Shown here: piece after piece, positions 35,312 to 44,153 of the stretch
Position numbering within the stretch: position 1 is the first letter of the stretch
Layout: every line of letters begins with the position of its first letter
NCBI RefSeq assembly: GCF_028747805.1
Contig: NZ_CP114887.1
Span: 3,514,001-3,578,000, forward strand
Reading direction: 5' to 3'
Length of the DNA: 64,000 bases
Source: Solibacillus daqui
Lineage (GTDB): Bacteria > Bacillota > Bacilli > Bacillales_A > Planococcaceae
Program-made: the position numbers and the translations under genes
The notes under the pieces: generated by a model
Databases searched by the model: none
What the model was told of the DNA's origin: nothing
The model's input: only the letters and a program-made list of their open reading frames with translations

Positions 35312-36522
35312 GCCAATGGTTATTAAATGTTCGTTTAGAAATAGGCGAAGATTTACACGTAGATGGAAGTATCCGTACAAAGACAAATTTATTCCATATC
35401 GAAATCGATGATAAGGGACTTATCGTACAAATAAAGGAAAATGCCGCTTCATTCCAACCTGAAAATGCACAAGATATGCAAAGTCAATTAGCATTACCTG
35501 CCTTTAAAGAAATGCACAATCATTTAGATAAAACATACCTATCTTTACCGTGGAAAGCTTGCCGTACTGTGAGTGGACTTGAAGAGCGTTTGCATTTAGA
35601 GTCACTTGAACTTTCTGCTTTAGCAGAAAATTGTGAGCAACGTGCGAGCGCGATGATTGAGAAAATTTTAGGATTTGGTTCAAACCATATCCGTACGCAC
35701 GTAAATATCGATCCCTATATTGGATTAAAAAATTTAGAAGGCGTTTTAAAAGCACTCGATAACTATAAAGATTATGTCACTGCAGACGTAATTGCTTTCC
35801 CACAGCACGGACTACTGCGAGATGATGTCCCAAATTTATTACGTGAAGCATTACGTAATGGTGCGACGATGCTTGGTGGATTAGATCCAGGTGGAATCGA
35901 CCGCAATATAGAAAAGTCTTTACAAACGACGATGGAGATCGCCCAAGAATTTAATGTAGATGTAGATTTTCACTTACATGACAATGGACATTTAGGTTAT
36001 TACACAATTGATAAATGGCTAGATATGGTCGAGGAAAATGATTTTAAAGGGAAAACGGATTTTAGTCATTCTTTCTCCTTAGGTGATGTGACAGTACCTG
36101 AGCAAATTGCGATGGCGCAAAGATTAAAAAGACACAATGTCGCAATTATGTCGACAGTGCCGTTTAATTTAGGACGCAATATTCCACCGATTGATTTACT
36201 AACTGCACACGGTGTAAACGTGCATTTCGGATGTGATGGATTCTATGATTCTTGGAGTCCTTATGGTTCGGGGGACATATTACAAAAAGCTTGTACATTT
36301 GCTGATGTTACACGAAAAATTACAGAAAGGGAACTTCGCCAAAGTTTAGCATACATTACCAACGGAATTACTCCGCTAGACAATGAAGGGAAAATGCAAT
36401 GGCCACAAGTTGGTGATGAGGCAAGCTTTGTTTTTGTCGCATCTAGCTGTAGTGCTGAAGTTGTAGCAAGACCACCAGCAAAACGTCTATTGATGAATAA
36501 AGGAGTATTTTTTAAGCAATAA
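35308..36522 (+). CDS. Cytosine-deaminase-like amidohydrolase B
   Basis: A 404-residue paralogue of the preceding enzyme with the same motifs: KEMHNHLDKTYL, THVNIDPYIG, IAFPQHGLL, VDFHLHDNGHLGYY, FSHSFSLGD and FGCDGFYDSWSPYGSGD. The two may form a heteromer or perform successive steps on one N-heterocycle. AAAGGAG within the end of the preceding gene is its ribosome binding site. Cys replaces His next to the terminal Asp (GCDG against GHDS), a possible specificity difference. Confidence 0.87.
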   Translation: MSQWLLNVRLEIGEDLHVDGSIRTKTNLFHIEIDDKGLIVQIKENAASFQPENAQDMQSQLALPAFKEMHNHLDKTYLSLPWKACRTVSGLEERLHLESLELSALAENCEQRASAMIEKILGFGSNHIRTHVNIDPYIGLKNLEGVLKALDNYKDYVTADVIAFPQHGLLRDDVPNLLREALRNGATMLGGLDPGGIDRNIEKSLQTTMEIAQEFNVDVDFHLHDNGHLGYYTIDKWLDMVEENDFKGKTDFSHSFSLGDVTVPEQIAMAQRLKRHNVAIMSTVPFNLGRNIPPIDLLTAHGVNVHFGCDGFYDSWSPYGSGDILQKACTFADVTRKITERELRQSLAYITNGITPLDNEGKMQWPQVGDEASFVFVASSCSAEVVARPPAKRLLMNKGVFFKQ

Positions 36523-36525
36523 TTT

Positions 36526-37434
36526 ATGAAGTTAAAAATTTATGGAACTCTTATTTTTTGTGTTAGTTTATGGGCATCCAACTTTATTATAGGTGCAGTG
36601 CTGGTCAATTATTGGTCAGCACTACACGTCTCGATTTATCGGTTAATTTGTATTAGTTTATTTTTAGGCGTCATCGGCTTTCCTATGATACGAAAAGCAC
36701 GTATTCGTCCGAAACAATGGCTATTACTATGCATCGCAGCTATTCTCGGTGTAAGCATTAACCATTTGAGCTTTTTCAAAAGTTTGGAAACGACGAGCCC
36801 TATTACAGCTGCCTATATTTTAGCACTCACACCCATTATTACAGGAATTATTAACGGCATTGTGCGGGGGGAAAGAAAAAGCTGGCTGTTTTGGCTCGGT
36901 TCTATCATTTCTTTCATAGGTGTCGGCTTTATTATTTCAGCAAAACAAGGAGCTAGCATGCAGTTTGGCATCGGGGAATTTTTTAGTTTTTGTACAATGC
37001 TTAGCTTTGCGATTTTCCTCGTAATGCTTGATGTATTACGGAAAGAGCTTGATAGTTTTACAATCACTTTTTTCACAAGTTTTCTAGGCTGTATTGCACT
37101 GCTCCCTTTTTTATTTTTCGCACAAGTGCCCGTAAAACAGGTAGCAGAATTACCTATCATTTTATTATTAATCATTTCAGCTATTCTCGTACATGGTGTG
37201 AGTAACCTTGTATGGAACGCAAAACAACACGAAGTTGGCTCTACAAATGCCGCGATATTACTAAATTTAGAGCCTATCATCACGATGATATTGAGTATGA
37301 TTATTTTACAAGCCATTATCCAGTCAAATCACATTATCGGTGGTGTACTCGTATTGGCAGGGATTGTAATTTCAGTTATAGTGAATGATAAAGTGCTACT
37401 GCAAAAAAATGTTAAAAGCAAACTACAATTTTAA
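36526..37434 (+). CDS. EamA (DMT) family transporter
   Basis: A 302-residue, ten-segment membrane protein made of two EamA repeats (LWASNFIIGAVLVNYWSALH in the first, VHGVSNLVWNAKQHEVGSTNAA in the second; internal motif ETTSPITAAYILALTPI). The drug/metabolite superfamily usually moves small metabolites. It begins 3 bases after the second amidohydrolase, so it likely imports the substrate or exports the product of that pair. No separate ribosome binding site apart from AAGCAATAATTT; coupling is likely. A terminator overlaps its stop. Confidence 0.85.
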   Translation: MKLKIYGTLIFCVSLWASNFIIGAVLVNYWSALHVSIYRLICISLFLGVIGFPMIRKARIRPKQWLLLCIAAILGVSINHLSFFKSLETTSPITAAYILALTPIITGIINGIVRGERKSWLFWLGSIISFIGVGFIISAKQGASMQFGIGEFFSFCTMLSFAIFLVMLDVLRKELDSFTITFFTSFLGCIALLPFLFFAQVPVKQVAELPIILLLIISAILVHGVSNLVWNAKQHEVGSTNAAILLNLEPIITMILSMIILQAIIQSNHIIGGVLVLAGIVISVIVNDKVLLQKNVKSKLQF

Positions 37435-37452
37435 TGAGTAGTTTGTTTTTTT
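37420..37452 (+). terminator. Terminator overlapping EamA stop
   Basis: CAAACTAC / GTAGTTTG stem followed by TTTTTTT; the stop codon lies in the loop. Confidence 0.7.
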
Positions 37453-37526
37453 ATGGCTTGAGCCAGTGCCTCCAGAAAAGCGTCCGCCAGAACGGAGAAC
37501 AATAGCTAAGAAGTAGAAATAAAAAT

Positions 37527-37603
37527 AAAGCAGTTCAAATTTTACTCAGCGTAAATTTGAATTGCTTTTAGTTTTGAGGTGGGGTTTGTCCCACCTCTTT
37601 TTA
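37527..37603 (-). terminator. Pair of hairpin terminators after galactonate dehydratase
   Basis: Two consecutive stems: AAAGCAGTTCAAATTT / AAATTTGAATTGCTTT and GAGGTGGG / CCCACCTC with flanking A/T runs, between convergent transcription units. Confidence 0.7.
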
Positions 37604-37644
37604 TTTATAATAAACTCATTATTTTCAAGAATCTTAAAGAGCAT

Positions 37645-38796
37645 TTACCACTCTGCAATAGAGCCATCTTTATGACGCCAAATTGGGTTCTTCCAATCAT
37701 GTCCTTGTTGTGCCATTTCCCTTATATAAGCCTCATTCATTTCAATACCTAAACCCGGTCCATCAGGAATAGTAATAAAGCCTGCTTCATAATGAAACAC
37801 TTGGGGGTTTTTTAAATAATCTAATAAATCCTGACCTTCACGATTATAATGAATCCCTAAACTTTGCTCCTGTATAAACGCATTATAGCAAGTAGCGTCT
37901 ACTTGTAAACAACTAGCCAATGCAATCGGACCAAGCGGACAATGTGGAGCTAAAGCAACATCATATGCTTCTGCCATCGAAGCTATTTTTTTCGTTTCTG
38001 TAATACCTCCTGCATGCGATAAATCCGGCTGGATGATATCGACAAAACCTTCTTGTAGTACTTGTTTAAAGTCCCATCTTGAGAACATCCTTTCACCGGT
38101 TGCAATTGGCGTCGAACTATTTTTCGTAATATCTTTTAGTGCTTCTAAATTTTCAGCAAGAACAGGCTCTTCTATAAATAATAAGTTGAATTGCTCTAAT
38201 TCTTTTATTAATACTTTTGCCATCGGTTTATGAACCCTTCCATGGAAATCTAAACCGATATCTAAGTCATATTTAAATGTATCTCGAAGTAATCCAATGC
38301 GCTCGACCACCTCATCGACCTTTTTGAATGAATCGACTATTTGCAATTCTTCTGTGGCATTCATTTTAACTGCTGTGAACCCTAAGTCCATCACTTTTTT
38401 AGCTTCATCTACCAAATCCTGTGGACGATCTCCACCGATCCAGCTGTATGTTTTTATTTTAGAGCGGCATGCCCCTCCCATTAACTCATGGATGCTTGCA
38501 TTATAAAAATGCCCTTTAATATCCCAAAGTGCCTGATCAATACCAGCAATTGCACTCATTAGAATAGGACCTCCTCGGTAAAATCCACTCCGATACATCA
38601 TATTCCAATGATCCTCAATGTGAAGAGGATTTTTGCCAATTAACTGGCTCATTAATTCTTCAACTGCTGCCTTTACCGTATGGGCCTTCCCTTCAATCAC
38701 CGGCTCTCCCCATCCTACAAAGCCCTCATCTGTTTCAATTTTCAAAAACAGCCATCGTGGTGGGACTTGAAATAATTCAAAACGGGTAATTTTCAT
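37645..38796 (-). CDS. dgoD: D-galactonate dehydratase
   Basis: A 383-residue enolase-superfamily dehydratase (EC 4.2.1.6) turning D-galactonate into 2-keto-3-deoxygalactonate. The capping domain starts [20 protein letters not shown]; the barrel carries the metal ligands in [16 protein letters not shown] and [12 protein letters not shown], then [14 protein letters not shown] and the catalytic His in [12 protein letters not shown]; it ends in the typical [14 protein letters not shown]. Last gene of a five-gene operon, overlapping the lactonase by 4 bases (ATGA). Confidence 0.93.
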   Translation of the reverse strand: MKITRFELFQVPPRWLFLKIETDEGFVGWGEPVIEGKAHTVKAAVEELMSQLIGKNPLHIEDHWNMMYRSGFYRGGPILMSAIAGIDQALWDIKGHFYNASIHELMGGACRSKIKTYSWIGGDRPQDLVDEAKKVMDLGFTAVKMNATEELQIVDSFKKVDEVVERIGLLRDTFKYDLDIGLDFHGRVHKPMAKVLIKELEQFNLLFIEEPVLAENLEALKDITKNSSTPIATGERMFSRWDFKQVLQEGFVDIIQPDLSHAGGITETKKIASMAEAYDVALAPHCPLGPIALASCLQVDATCYNAFIQEQSLGIHYNREGQDLLDYLKNPQVFHYEAGFITIPDGPGLGIEMNEAYIREMAQQGHDWKNPIWRHKDGSIAEW

Positions 38797-39668
38797 TTCG
38801 TTTCTCCTCTATACAATGAATTTTTTGCTCCCTTTGTATTCATTTGAACAGCAAAAACACTTCCAGATAACGGGTATTGTTGTAGTTGATCCTCTGTTAA
38901 ATCACTTTTTGCTGTAGTAATCCAGAGCGTATCCAAAAATTCACCGGCAAATGAACAGCTTGTAACATACGGTGCTGGGACAATAATTTCACTTACAATT
39001 TCTCTACGTTGTGGATTAAACTGAATTACCTTTCCACCGCCCCAAATTGCTATCCATATATCCCCTTCCGAGTCGATTGTTATGCCATCAGGTGTCATTC
39101 CCTCTGGCAAACAAAAAATAACTTCTTTATTATCCCAATCATATCTATTATTTTTCTTCTGTACTGTATACAATTCCCTTTTGCCGCTATCTACGATGTA
39201 CATCGTGTCGTTGAACCAGGAAATACCATTCGGAATAATAAAGCCTCGTGCCTCCTCTATAAGCTGACCTGTTTTTGTATAGCGGAAAATCGAACCATGC
39301 GGCTCTACAGGATTGTATTGCATTGTTCCAAACCAAAAATCACCATGCGGATCCACCTTGCCGTCATTACATCTCATATGAGAAGGAAGTTGGAAAGACT
39401 CACATAGCTGTTCATATTGATGGTCATCAAAAGAATAGCTAAACAAGCCTTTACTTGTGGCTAGTAGCATACGCTCTTCTTGCTCGTAAAATGCAAAACT
39501 ACCAATATGAAATGGCAACTTACGCTTTTCAATTGCATCTCCTGTGATGTTTGAACGATATAAGCAACCATTTAAAATATCAGTCCAATATACTTTTTGA
39601 CCTTTTTTATCGCAAAGCGGTCCTTCCCCTAAAGTTTGCTGTAATTTAACTTTTAATTTGGCTTCCAT
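38793..39668 (-). CDS. SMP-30 family lactonase, probable galactonolactonase
   Basis: A 291-residue six-bladed propeller of the SMP-30/gluconolactonase/LRE family: [20 protein letters not shown] (metal Glu), [17 protein letters not shown] (metal Asn), [17 protein letters not shown] (metal Asn/Asp) and [18 protein letters not shown]. The family hydrolyses sugar lactones; the operon points to D-galactono-lactone. Start taken at ATG (MEAKLKVK), with AGAGGTGAGG upstream. It begins 5 bases after the aldolase gene. Confidence 0.88.
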   Translation of the reverse strand: MEAKLKVKLQQTLGEGPLCDKKGQKVYWTDILNGCLYRSNITGDAIEKRKLPFHIGSFAFYEQEERMLLATSKGLFSYSFDDHQYEQLCESFQLPSHMRCNDGKVDPHGDFWFGTMQYNPVEPHGSIFRYTKTGQLIEEARGFIIPNGISWFNDTMYIVDSGKRELYTVQKKNNRYDWDNKEVIFCLPEGMTPDGITIDSEGDIWIAIWGGGKVIQFNPQRREIVSEIIVPAPYVTSCSFAGEFLDTLWITTAKSDLTEDQLQQYPLSGSVFAVQMNTKGAKNSLYRGETK

Positions 39669-39673
39669 TGTCC

Positions 39674-40312
39674 TCACCTCTTTTGGAATTCATTTACAAT
39701 CATTGTTATTTCCAGCGCTTTTTTTACAATTTCTTGATACTCAAGATCACCTATTGTTTTTCCATTTACGGGGAACGCACTTGATACACCTAAACAATAT
39801 GCACCAGCTTCAAGGTATTCTAAAATATTCGAGGAATCTATACCACCAGTTGGTGCACATGGAATGAAGGGTAATGGGCCTGATAAATCCTTTATAAATT
39901 TACTACCTAGTAAATGCGCGGGAAAAACTTTAATGACTTGTGCACCTGCCTCATATGCTTCCAACATTTCAGTAGGGGTAAACGCACCTGGTATCATAAT
40001 ACAATCATTCAAAACAACTTTTTGAATGACCTCTTTATTCACAACAGGTGATAGCATAAAATCAACATGACAATTAAGCAATTGCTCTGCCATGTCTATT
40101 GATAGCACTGTCCCTGCACCAACTTTCATGGATGGGTAACGTTTTTTAATTTCACCAATTGTTGACACAATATCTTCTGAATCAGCTGTAATTTCCACAC
40201 TCCTTACGCCACCTTCATAAAGCGCTTGGACAGCTTTTAAGCAATTCTCTTGTGTTAAACGCCGTAAAATAGCGATAATAGGATACTTTTTTAAATGCTC
40301 TAACGTGTTCAT
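39674..40312 (-). CDS. dgoA: 2-keto-3-deoxy-6-phosphogalactonate aldolase
   Basis: A 212-residue class I KDPG/KDPGal aldolase (EC 4.1.2.21 or 4.1.2.14), splitting the phosphorylated keto-deoxy acid into pyruvate and glyceraldehyde-3-phosphate. Visible are PIIAILRRL, VEITADS (catalytic Glu), VGAGTVLS, DFMLSPVVN, the Schiff-base Lys in AQVIKVFPAHLLG, and PTGGIDSSN. The KDPGal rather than KDPG assignment comes from the neighbouring dgoD. ATG with GAGGAG upstream, 11 bases from the kinase gene. Confidence 0.88.
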   Translation of the reverse strand: MNTLEHLKKYPIIAILRRLTQENCLKAVQALYEGGVRSVEITADSEDIVSTIGEIKKRYPSMKVGAGTVLSIDMAEQLLNCHVDFMLSPVVNKEVIQKVVLNDCIMIPGAFTPTEMLEAYEAGAQVIKVFPAHLLGSKFIKDLSGPLPFIPCAPTGGIDSSNILEYLEAGAYCLGVSSAFPVNGKTIGDLEYQEIVKKALEITMIVNEFQKR

Positions 40313-40323
40313 CTTTGCACTCC

Positions 40324-41283
40324 TCATCGAAAGACAGTATCATTTCCAGTAATTCGCTTTAGAAATCTGTCGAGTTCATCTATAGTCGGTAAATTTTCGA
40401 TATCCCCCTCAGCCATAACAGCCATTGCGCCCATTGCATTTCCTTTCAATACACTGTCTCTCAAACTATCATTATGCAACGTGCTGTAAATCATACCAGC
40501 GGCAAAGGCATCGCCTGCTCCTATCGCATCCACCTCTTCTACTTCAAATGCTTCGACAAATCCACTCTCTTCTGGACTGAAAAAATAAGTACCTCTAGTG
40601 CCATCTTTTAAAATAATAAAAGCCTTTATTTCACTAGCCAGTTTATCGAGAATAACTTTCGGATCGGTAGATGTAATATTGAATAGAAATTGCGCTTCAT
40701 GCACATTGGGCATAAAATAATCACAATGCATGACTAATTCTTTTAATTTTGCTATTTGGTCGTCACTTGATAACAACTTCATACGAATATTTGGATCAAA
40801 AAATATGCGCATCTGGTGTTTTTTTGCTAATCGTACACATTCCATACAGGTTTCATAAGCACTTTCACTCAACAATGGCGTAATTCCAGTAATATGCAAA
40901 ATTTTCGCTTGTATGAACAATGACTCATCAATTTGTGTCTTATGAATTTGTGCAAAAGCAGAGTTTTGTCTGTAATAGTAAACGTTTGTCATCTCTACAT
41001 TTCGATTTTCCTTCAACATAAGGCCTGTCGGGGCTTTCGTCGTAAATTTAACATTTGATATATCAACGGAATGCCCTTTCATAAATGCATAAATCGCATG
41101 CCCTAATTCATCGTCTCCTAGCTGACTAATCCATGACACTTGAACTTTCAAATTAGATAAAGCTATCGCTACGTTGGACTCTGCTCCAGCAAAGCTTCTT
41201 TTATAGCTAGAGGCATAACGCATTTTCCCTCTTTGGCTAGCAGTAAAAACTGCCATTGTCTCCCCTAATGTAATGACCTCCAA
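40324..41283 (-). CDS. PfkB sugar kinase, probable 2-keto-3-deoxygalactonokinase
   Basis: A 319-residue ribokinase-family kinase. N-terminal ITLGETMAVF, AESNVAIALSNL and WISQLGDDELGHAI; C-terminal ATP/anion-hole motif VDAIGAGDAFAAGMI with catalytic Asp. It resembles KdgK (2-keto-3-deoxygluconate kinase); in this operon the substrate should be 2-keto-3-deoxygalactonate. The classical DgoK belongs to a different fold, so this is a PfkB replacement. TTG start chosen, with AGGGGAGAA before it; the frame is open 38 codons further into the preceding gene. Confidence 0.87.
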   Translation of the reverse strand: MEVITLGETMAVFTASQRGKMRYASSYKRSFAGAESNVAIALSNLKVQVSWISQLGDDELGHAIYAFMKGHSVDISNVKFTTKAPTGLMLKENRNVEMTNVYYYRQNSAFAQIHKTQIDESLFIQAKILHITGITPLLSESAYETCMECVRLAKKHQMRIFFDPNIRMKLLSSDDQIAKLKELVMHCDYFMPNVHEAQFLFNITSTDPKVILDKLASEIKAFIILKDGTRGTYFFSPEESGFVEAFEVEEVDAIGAGDAFAAGMIYSTLHNDSLRDSVLKGNAMGAMAVMAEGDIENLPTIDELDRFLKRITGNDTVFR

Positions 41284-41294
41284 ACCGTTCTCCC

Positions 41295-42077
41295 CTATTC
41301 GTATTGTGAAGTATATAATCTCGTGCTTAATCCACCATCTAAGACGATATTTGCACCGGTCATTTGCTTTGCCAGTGAAGAAGATAAGTAGACACACATA
41401 TTGCCTACTTCCTCTGGATTACCAATCCTTCTTGTTGCATGCAATCCATTAATATGTTCTTGTACAACATCTGGTTGTTCAAATTGTGTAAGCCAAGTTC
41501 TATGATGATGTGTATCCATAAATCCTGGGGAAATCGCATTTACCCTTATTCCCTTATCACCTAAGCTTAATGCCAAACTTTTCGTGAAACCAATGACACC
41601 TGATTTTGCGGCAGCATACATCTCTGTATTTGGTAAAGTAGCTAGTACATGATTTGAAGCAATATTGATGATTGCCCCATTCTTTCTTTTCACCATTTCC
41701 TTACCGACTGCTTTCGATAATAAGAAAACACTTCTTAAATCCGTGTTCATGATTTTATCCCAATCTTCTAATGTGCAATCAAATATCGATTTAAATATGG
41801 TAATACCTGCATTGTTCACTAATGTATCTATTTTCCCGAATTCTTCAATTACTTGTTCCACTAATTGATCGATTTGAGATGCATTTGTTACATCTGTTTG
41901 TATAAACTTTGCTCGGTATCCAGCGCTCAATAGTTCTTGCTCAAGCGCCATACCTAACTGCTCCTGCAGTTCAGCAATAATAACAATCGCTTCCCTTTTC
42001 GCATATTCCCATGCAATGCCTCTGCCAATTCCTTGCCCTGAACCTGTCACGATAACTACTTGACCTCTTATATCCAT
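41295..42077 (-). CDS. SDR dehydrogenase, probable galactose 1-dehydrogenase
   Basis: A 260-residue classical short-chain dehydrogenase: nucleotide motif VTGSGQGIGRGIA, NNAG in LVNNAGI, Ser in NIASNHV, the YxxxK pair in EMYAAAKSGVIGFTK and the C-terminal GANIVLDGG. As the first gene of an operon that otherwise runs from lactone to aldolase, it most likely oxidises D-galactose to its lactone with NAD(P). That specificity is inference; the fold is certain. GAGGTGC precedes the ATG (MDIRGQVV). Confidence 0.82.
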   Translation of the reverse strand: MDIRGQVVIVTGSGQGIGRGIAWEYAKREAIVIIAELQEQLGMALEQELLSAGYRAKFIQTDVTNASQIDQLVEQVIEEFGKIDTLVNNAGITIFKSIFDCTLEDWDKIMNTDLRSVFLLSKAVGKEMVKRKNGAIINIASNHVLATLPNTEMYAAAKSGVIGFTKSLALSLGDKGIRVNAISPGFMDTHHHRTWLTQFEQPDVVQEHINGLHATRRIGNPEEVGNMCVYLSSSLAKQMTGANIVLDGGLSTRLYTSQYE

Positions 42078-42098
42078 TAAAAAGCACCTCACTTAGAA

Positions 42099-42256
42099 CT
42101 TAATTAATTAATTTTATTAAGAATATACTATAACGTTATTGAACAATCAAACACAATATTGCATTTGTTTGAAATATTATTAAATTTCAGTTAATTAATT
42201 GACTACTATTTTTTATTTTGCTACATTCTATTTAAATAAAGTTAATTAATTAAATT
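42099..42256. promoter_or_regulatory. Divergent promoter region with three TTAATTAATTAA-like sites
   Basis: Palindromic sites at about 42099-42114 (CTTAATTAATTAATT), 42190-42202 (GTTAATTAATTGA) and 42241-42254 (GTTAATTAATTAAA) between the dehydrogenase operon and the beta-galactosidase gene. They are candidate operators of the ROK regulator encoded next to the beta-galactosidase. AT-richness raises the chance background. Confidence 0.5.
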
Positions 42257-42374
42257 TATTTAAGAGAATCAATTTATAACTTGTTCAATGGTAAGAAAGA
42301 TAATATTTTCAGTTGTAAGCATACAGTTTATTTCTAATATTTTAGCGGGAACTATTAAAGAATAAGGAGCGAAA

Positions 42375-44132
42375 ATGATGAATTCAAAAAAATTATTATC
42401 TTATAAAGGGAAACAACTATTTTTAAATGAACAGCCAATACAATTAATCTCAGGAGCGATTCATTACTTCAGATCAATGCCTGAAGATTGGGTTGATTAT
42501 TTAACAAAACTGAAGGCTTGTGGATTTAATACTGTAGAAACCTATTTACCTTGGAATTTGCATGAACCTGAAGAAGGTGTCTATAACTTTGAAGGTTTAG
42601 CAAATGTAGAAAAGTTTTTTGAAATTGCTCATTCATTAGGGCTTTATGTCATTGCTCGACCTAGTCCTTATATTTGTGCTGAATGGGAATTTGGCGGCTT
42701 ACCTTATTGGCTATTAAAAGATCACAACATTAATATTCGAACGTATGATAAGAAGTTTATAGAAAAAATAGATGCCTATTATGATGTATTAATCCCTAAA
42801 TTAGTTCCTTTCCTCTCTACTAATGGAGGGCCAATTATTGCAGTACAAATCGAAAATGAATACGGTAGTTTCGGCAACGATAAACAATATTTAAATTACT
42901 TAAAAGATGCACTTCAACAAAGAAACGTAGATGTACTACTGTTTACAAGTGATGGACCTACAGATTGGATGCTTACTGGCGGTACGGTTCAAGATGTTTT
43001 ACCAACTGTCAACTTCGGTTCACGCCAGGCAGAATCTTTTGAGGTGTTAGAAAAACATGCTGGTTCGGTACCACATATTGTCATGGAATATTGGAATGGT
43101 TGGTTTGATCATTGGAATAATGGCCATCATACACGCAATGTAGATGAAGCCGTAGATATCTTTAAAGAAATGTTATATAACGGCGCTTCTGTGAACTTTT
43201 ACATGTTCCATGGTGGGACGAATTTTGGATTTTACAATGGCGCAAATTGCGGCGAAAAATACAATCCAACAATTACAAGCTATGACTATGATGCCCCACT
43301 TACTGAAGCAGGAGATATCACCGAAAAATATTTAAAATTAAAAAATGTCATTGAAGAATATACAGGTATAGATGCTGGACCAGTACCAGATAACTCGAGG
43401 AAAATGGCTTATGGTACAGTACAACTTTCTCAAAGCACGCAACTATTCGATGCCTTAAATCAACTTAGTACCCCAATCCGAAGCCCACAGCCATTAACAA
43501 TGGAAAAGGCAAATCTGGATTACGGCTTTATTTTATATCGAACGATTTTGCCAAAAAATATGGGTGCTGGATCGATTCGTATAGACAATGTGGCAGACCG
43601 TGCACATATTTTTATTAACCAAGAATTCAAAGGCATCATTGCTCGCTGGGATCAACAAGAAATCGATATTCATGTAGGAGAGAATGATGTACAATTAGAT
43701 ATATTAGTAGAAAATTTAGGACGGGTAAATTACGGCGAAAAAATGTTTGATCCAAAAGGCATTGTTAAAGGGGTTCGCTTTAAAGGGCAGTTTATTTTCG
43801 ATTGGGAAATTTATACGTTACCATTAACAAATATAGAGCAGCTTTCATTCAATCCGCTACAGCCGGTTCGCAAAAATGAACCTACTTTTTATAAAGGTAC
43901 TTTGACACTTAATGAAGTAGCCGATACTTTTATTGAGGTGCCTTCAGGTGGAAAAGGCGTTATCTTTATCAACGGGTTTAATATAGGTCGCTATTGGTCT
44001 GTTGGTCCGCAAGAAACGTATTATGTACCAAGTAGCATTTTGCGTAAAGGAACAAATGAAGTCATTGTTTTTGAGCTAGACGCTGAAGAATTACAAACTG
44101 TGCAATTTACAGATATTCATCGCCTTGGATAA
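42375..44132 (+). CDS. GH35 beta-galactosidase
   Basis: A 585-residue glycoside hydrolase family 35 enzyme that releases terminal beta-linked galactose. The barrel carries ISGAIHYFR, NTVETYLPWNLHEP, the acid/base Glu162 in QIENEYGSFG and the nucleophile Glu238 in VMEYWNGWFDHW; C-terminal beta-sandwich modules follow (DNVADRAHIFINQEF, INGFNIGRYWSVGPQETYYVP). No signal peptide, so it is cytoplasmic and needs imported galactosides. AAGGAG precedes two adjacent ATGs; the second (42378) has slightly better spacing. It is followed by the ROK regulator. Confidence 0.93.
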   Translation: MMNSKKLLSYKGKQLFLNEQPIQLISGAIHYFRSMPEDWVDYLTKLKACGFNTVETYLPWNLHEPEEGVYNFEGLANVEKFFEIAHSLGLYVIARPSPYICAEWEFGGLPYWLLKDHNINIRTYDKKFIEKIDAYYDVLIPKLVPFLSTNGGPIIAVQIENEYGSFGNDKQYLNYLKDALQQRNVDVLLFTSDGPTDWMLTGGTVQDVLPTVNFGSRQAESFEVLEKHAGSVPHIVMEYWNGWFDHWNNGHHTRNVDEAVDIFKEMLYNGASVNFYMFHGGTNFGFYNGANCGEKYNPTITSYDYDAPLTEAGDITEKYLKLKNVIEEYTGIDAGPVPDNSRKMAYGTVQLSQSTQLFDALNQLSTPIRSPQPLTMEKANLDYGFILYRTILPKNMGAGSIRIDNVADRAHIFINQEFKGIIARWDQQEIDIHVGENDVQLDILVENLGRVNYGEKMFDPKGIVKGVRFKGQFIFDWEIYTLPLTNIEQLSFNPLQPVRKNEPTFYKGTLTLNEVADTFIEVPSGGKGVIFINGFNIGRYWSVGPQETYYVPSSILRKGTNEVIVFELDAEELQTVQFTDIHRLG

Positions 44133-44153
44133 CAAATAGTAGGAGGAAATATT

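Noticed and set aside
36813..37316. 167-codon minus-strand frame opposite the EamA gene
   Set aside because: Antisense shadow; the plus strand encodes a recognisable ten-segment transporter in an operon.
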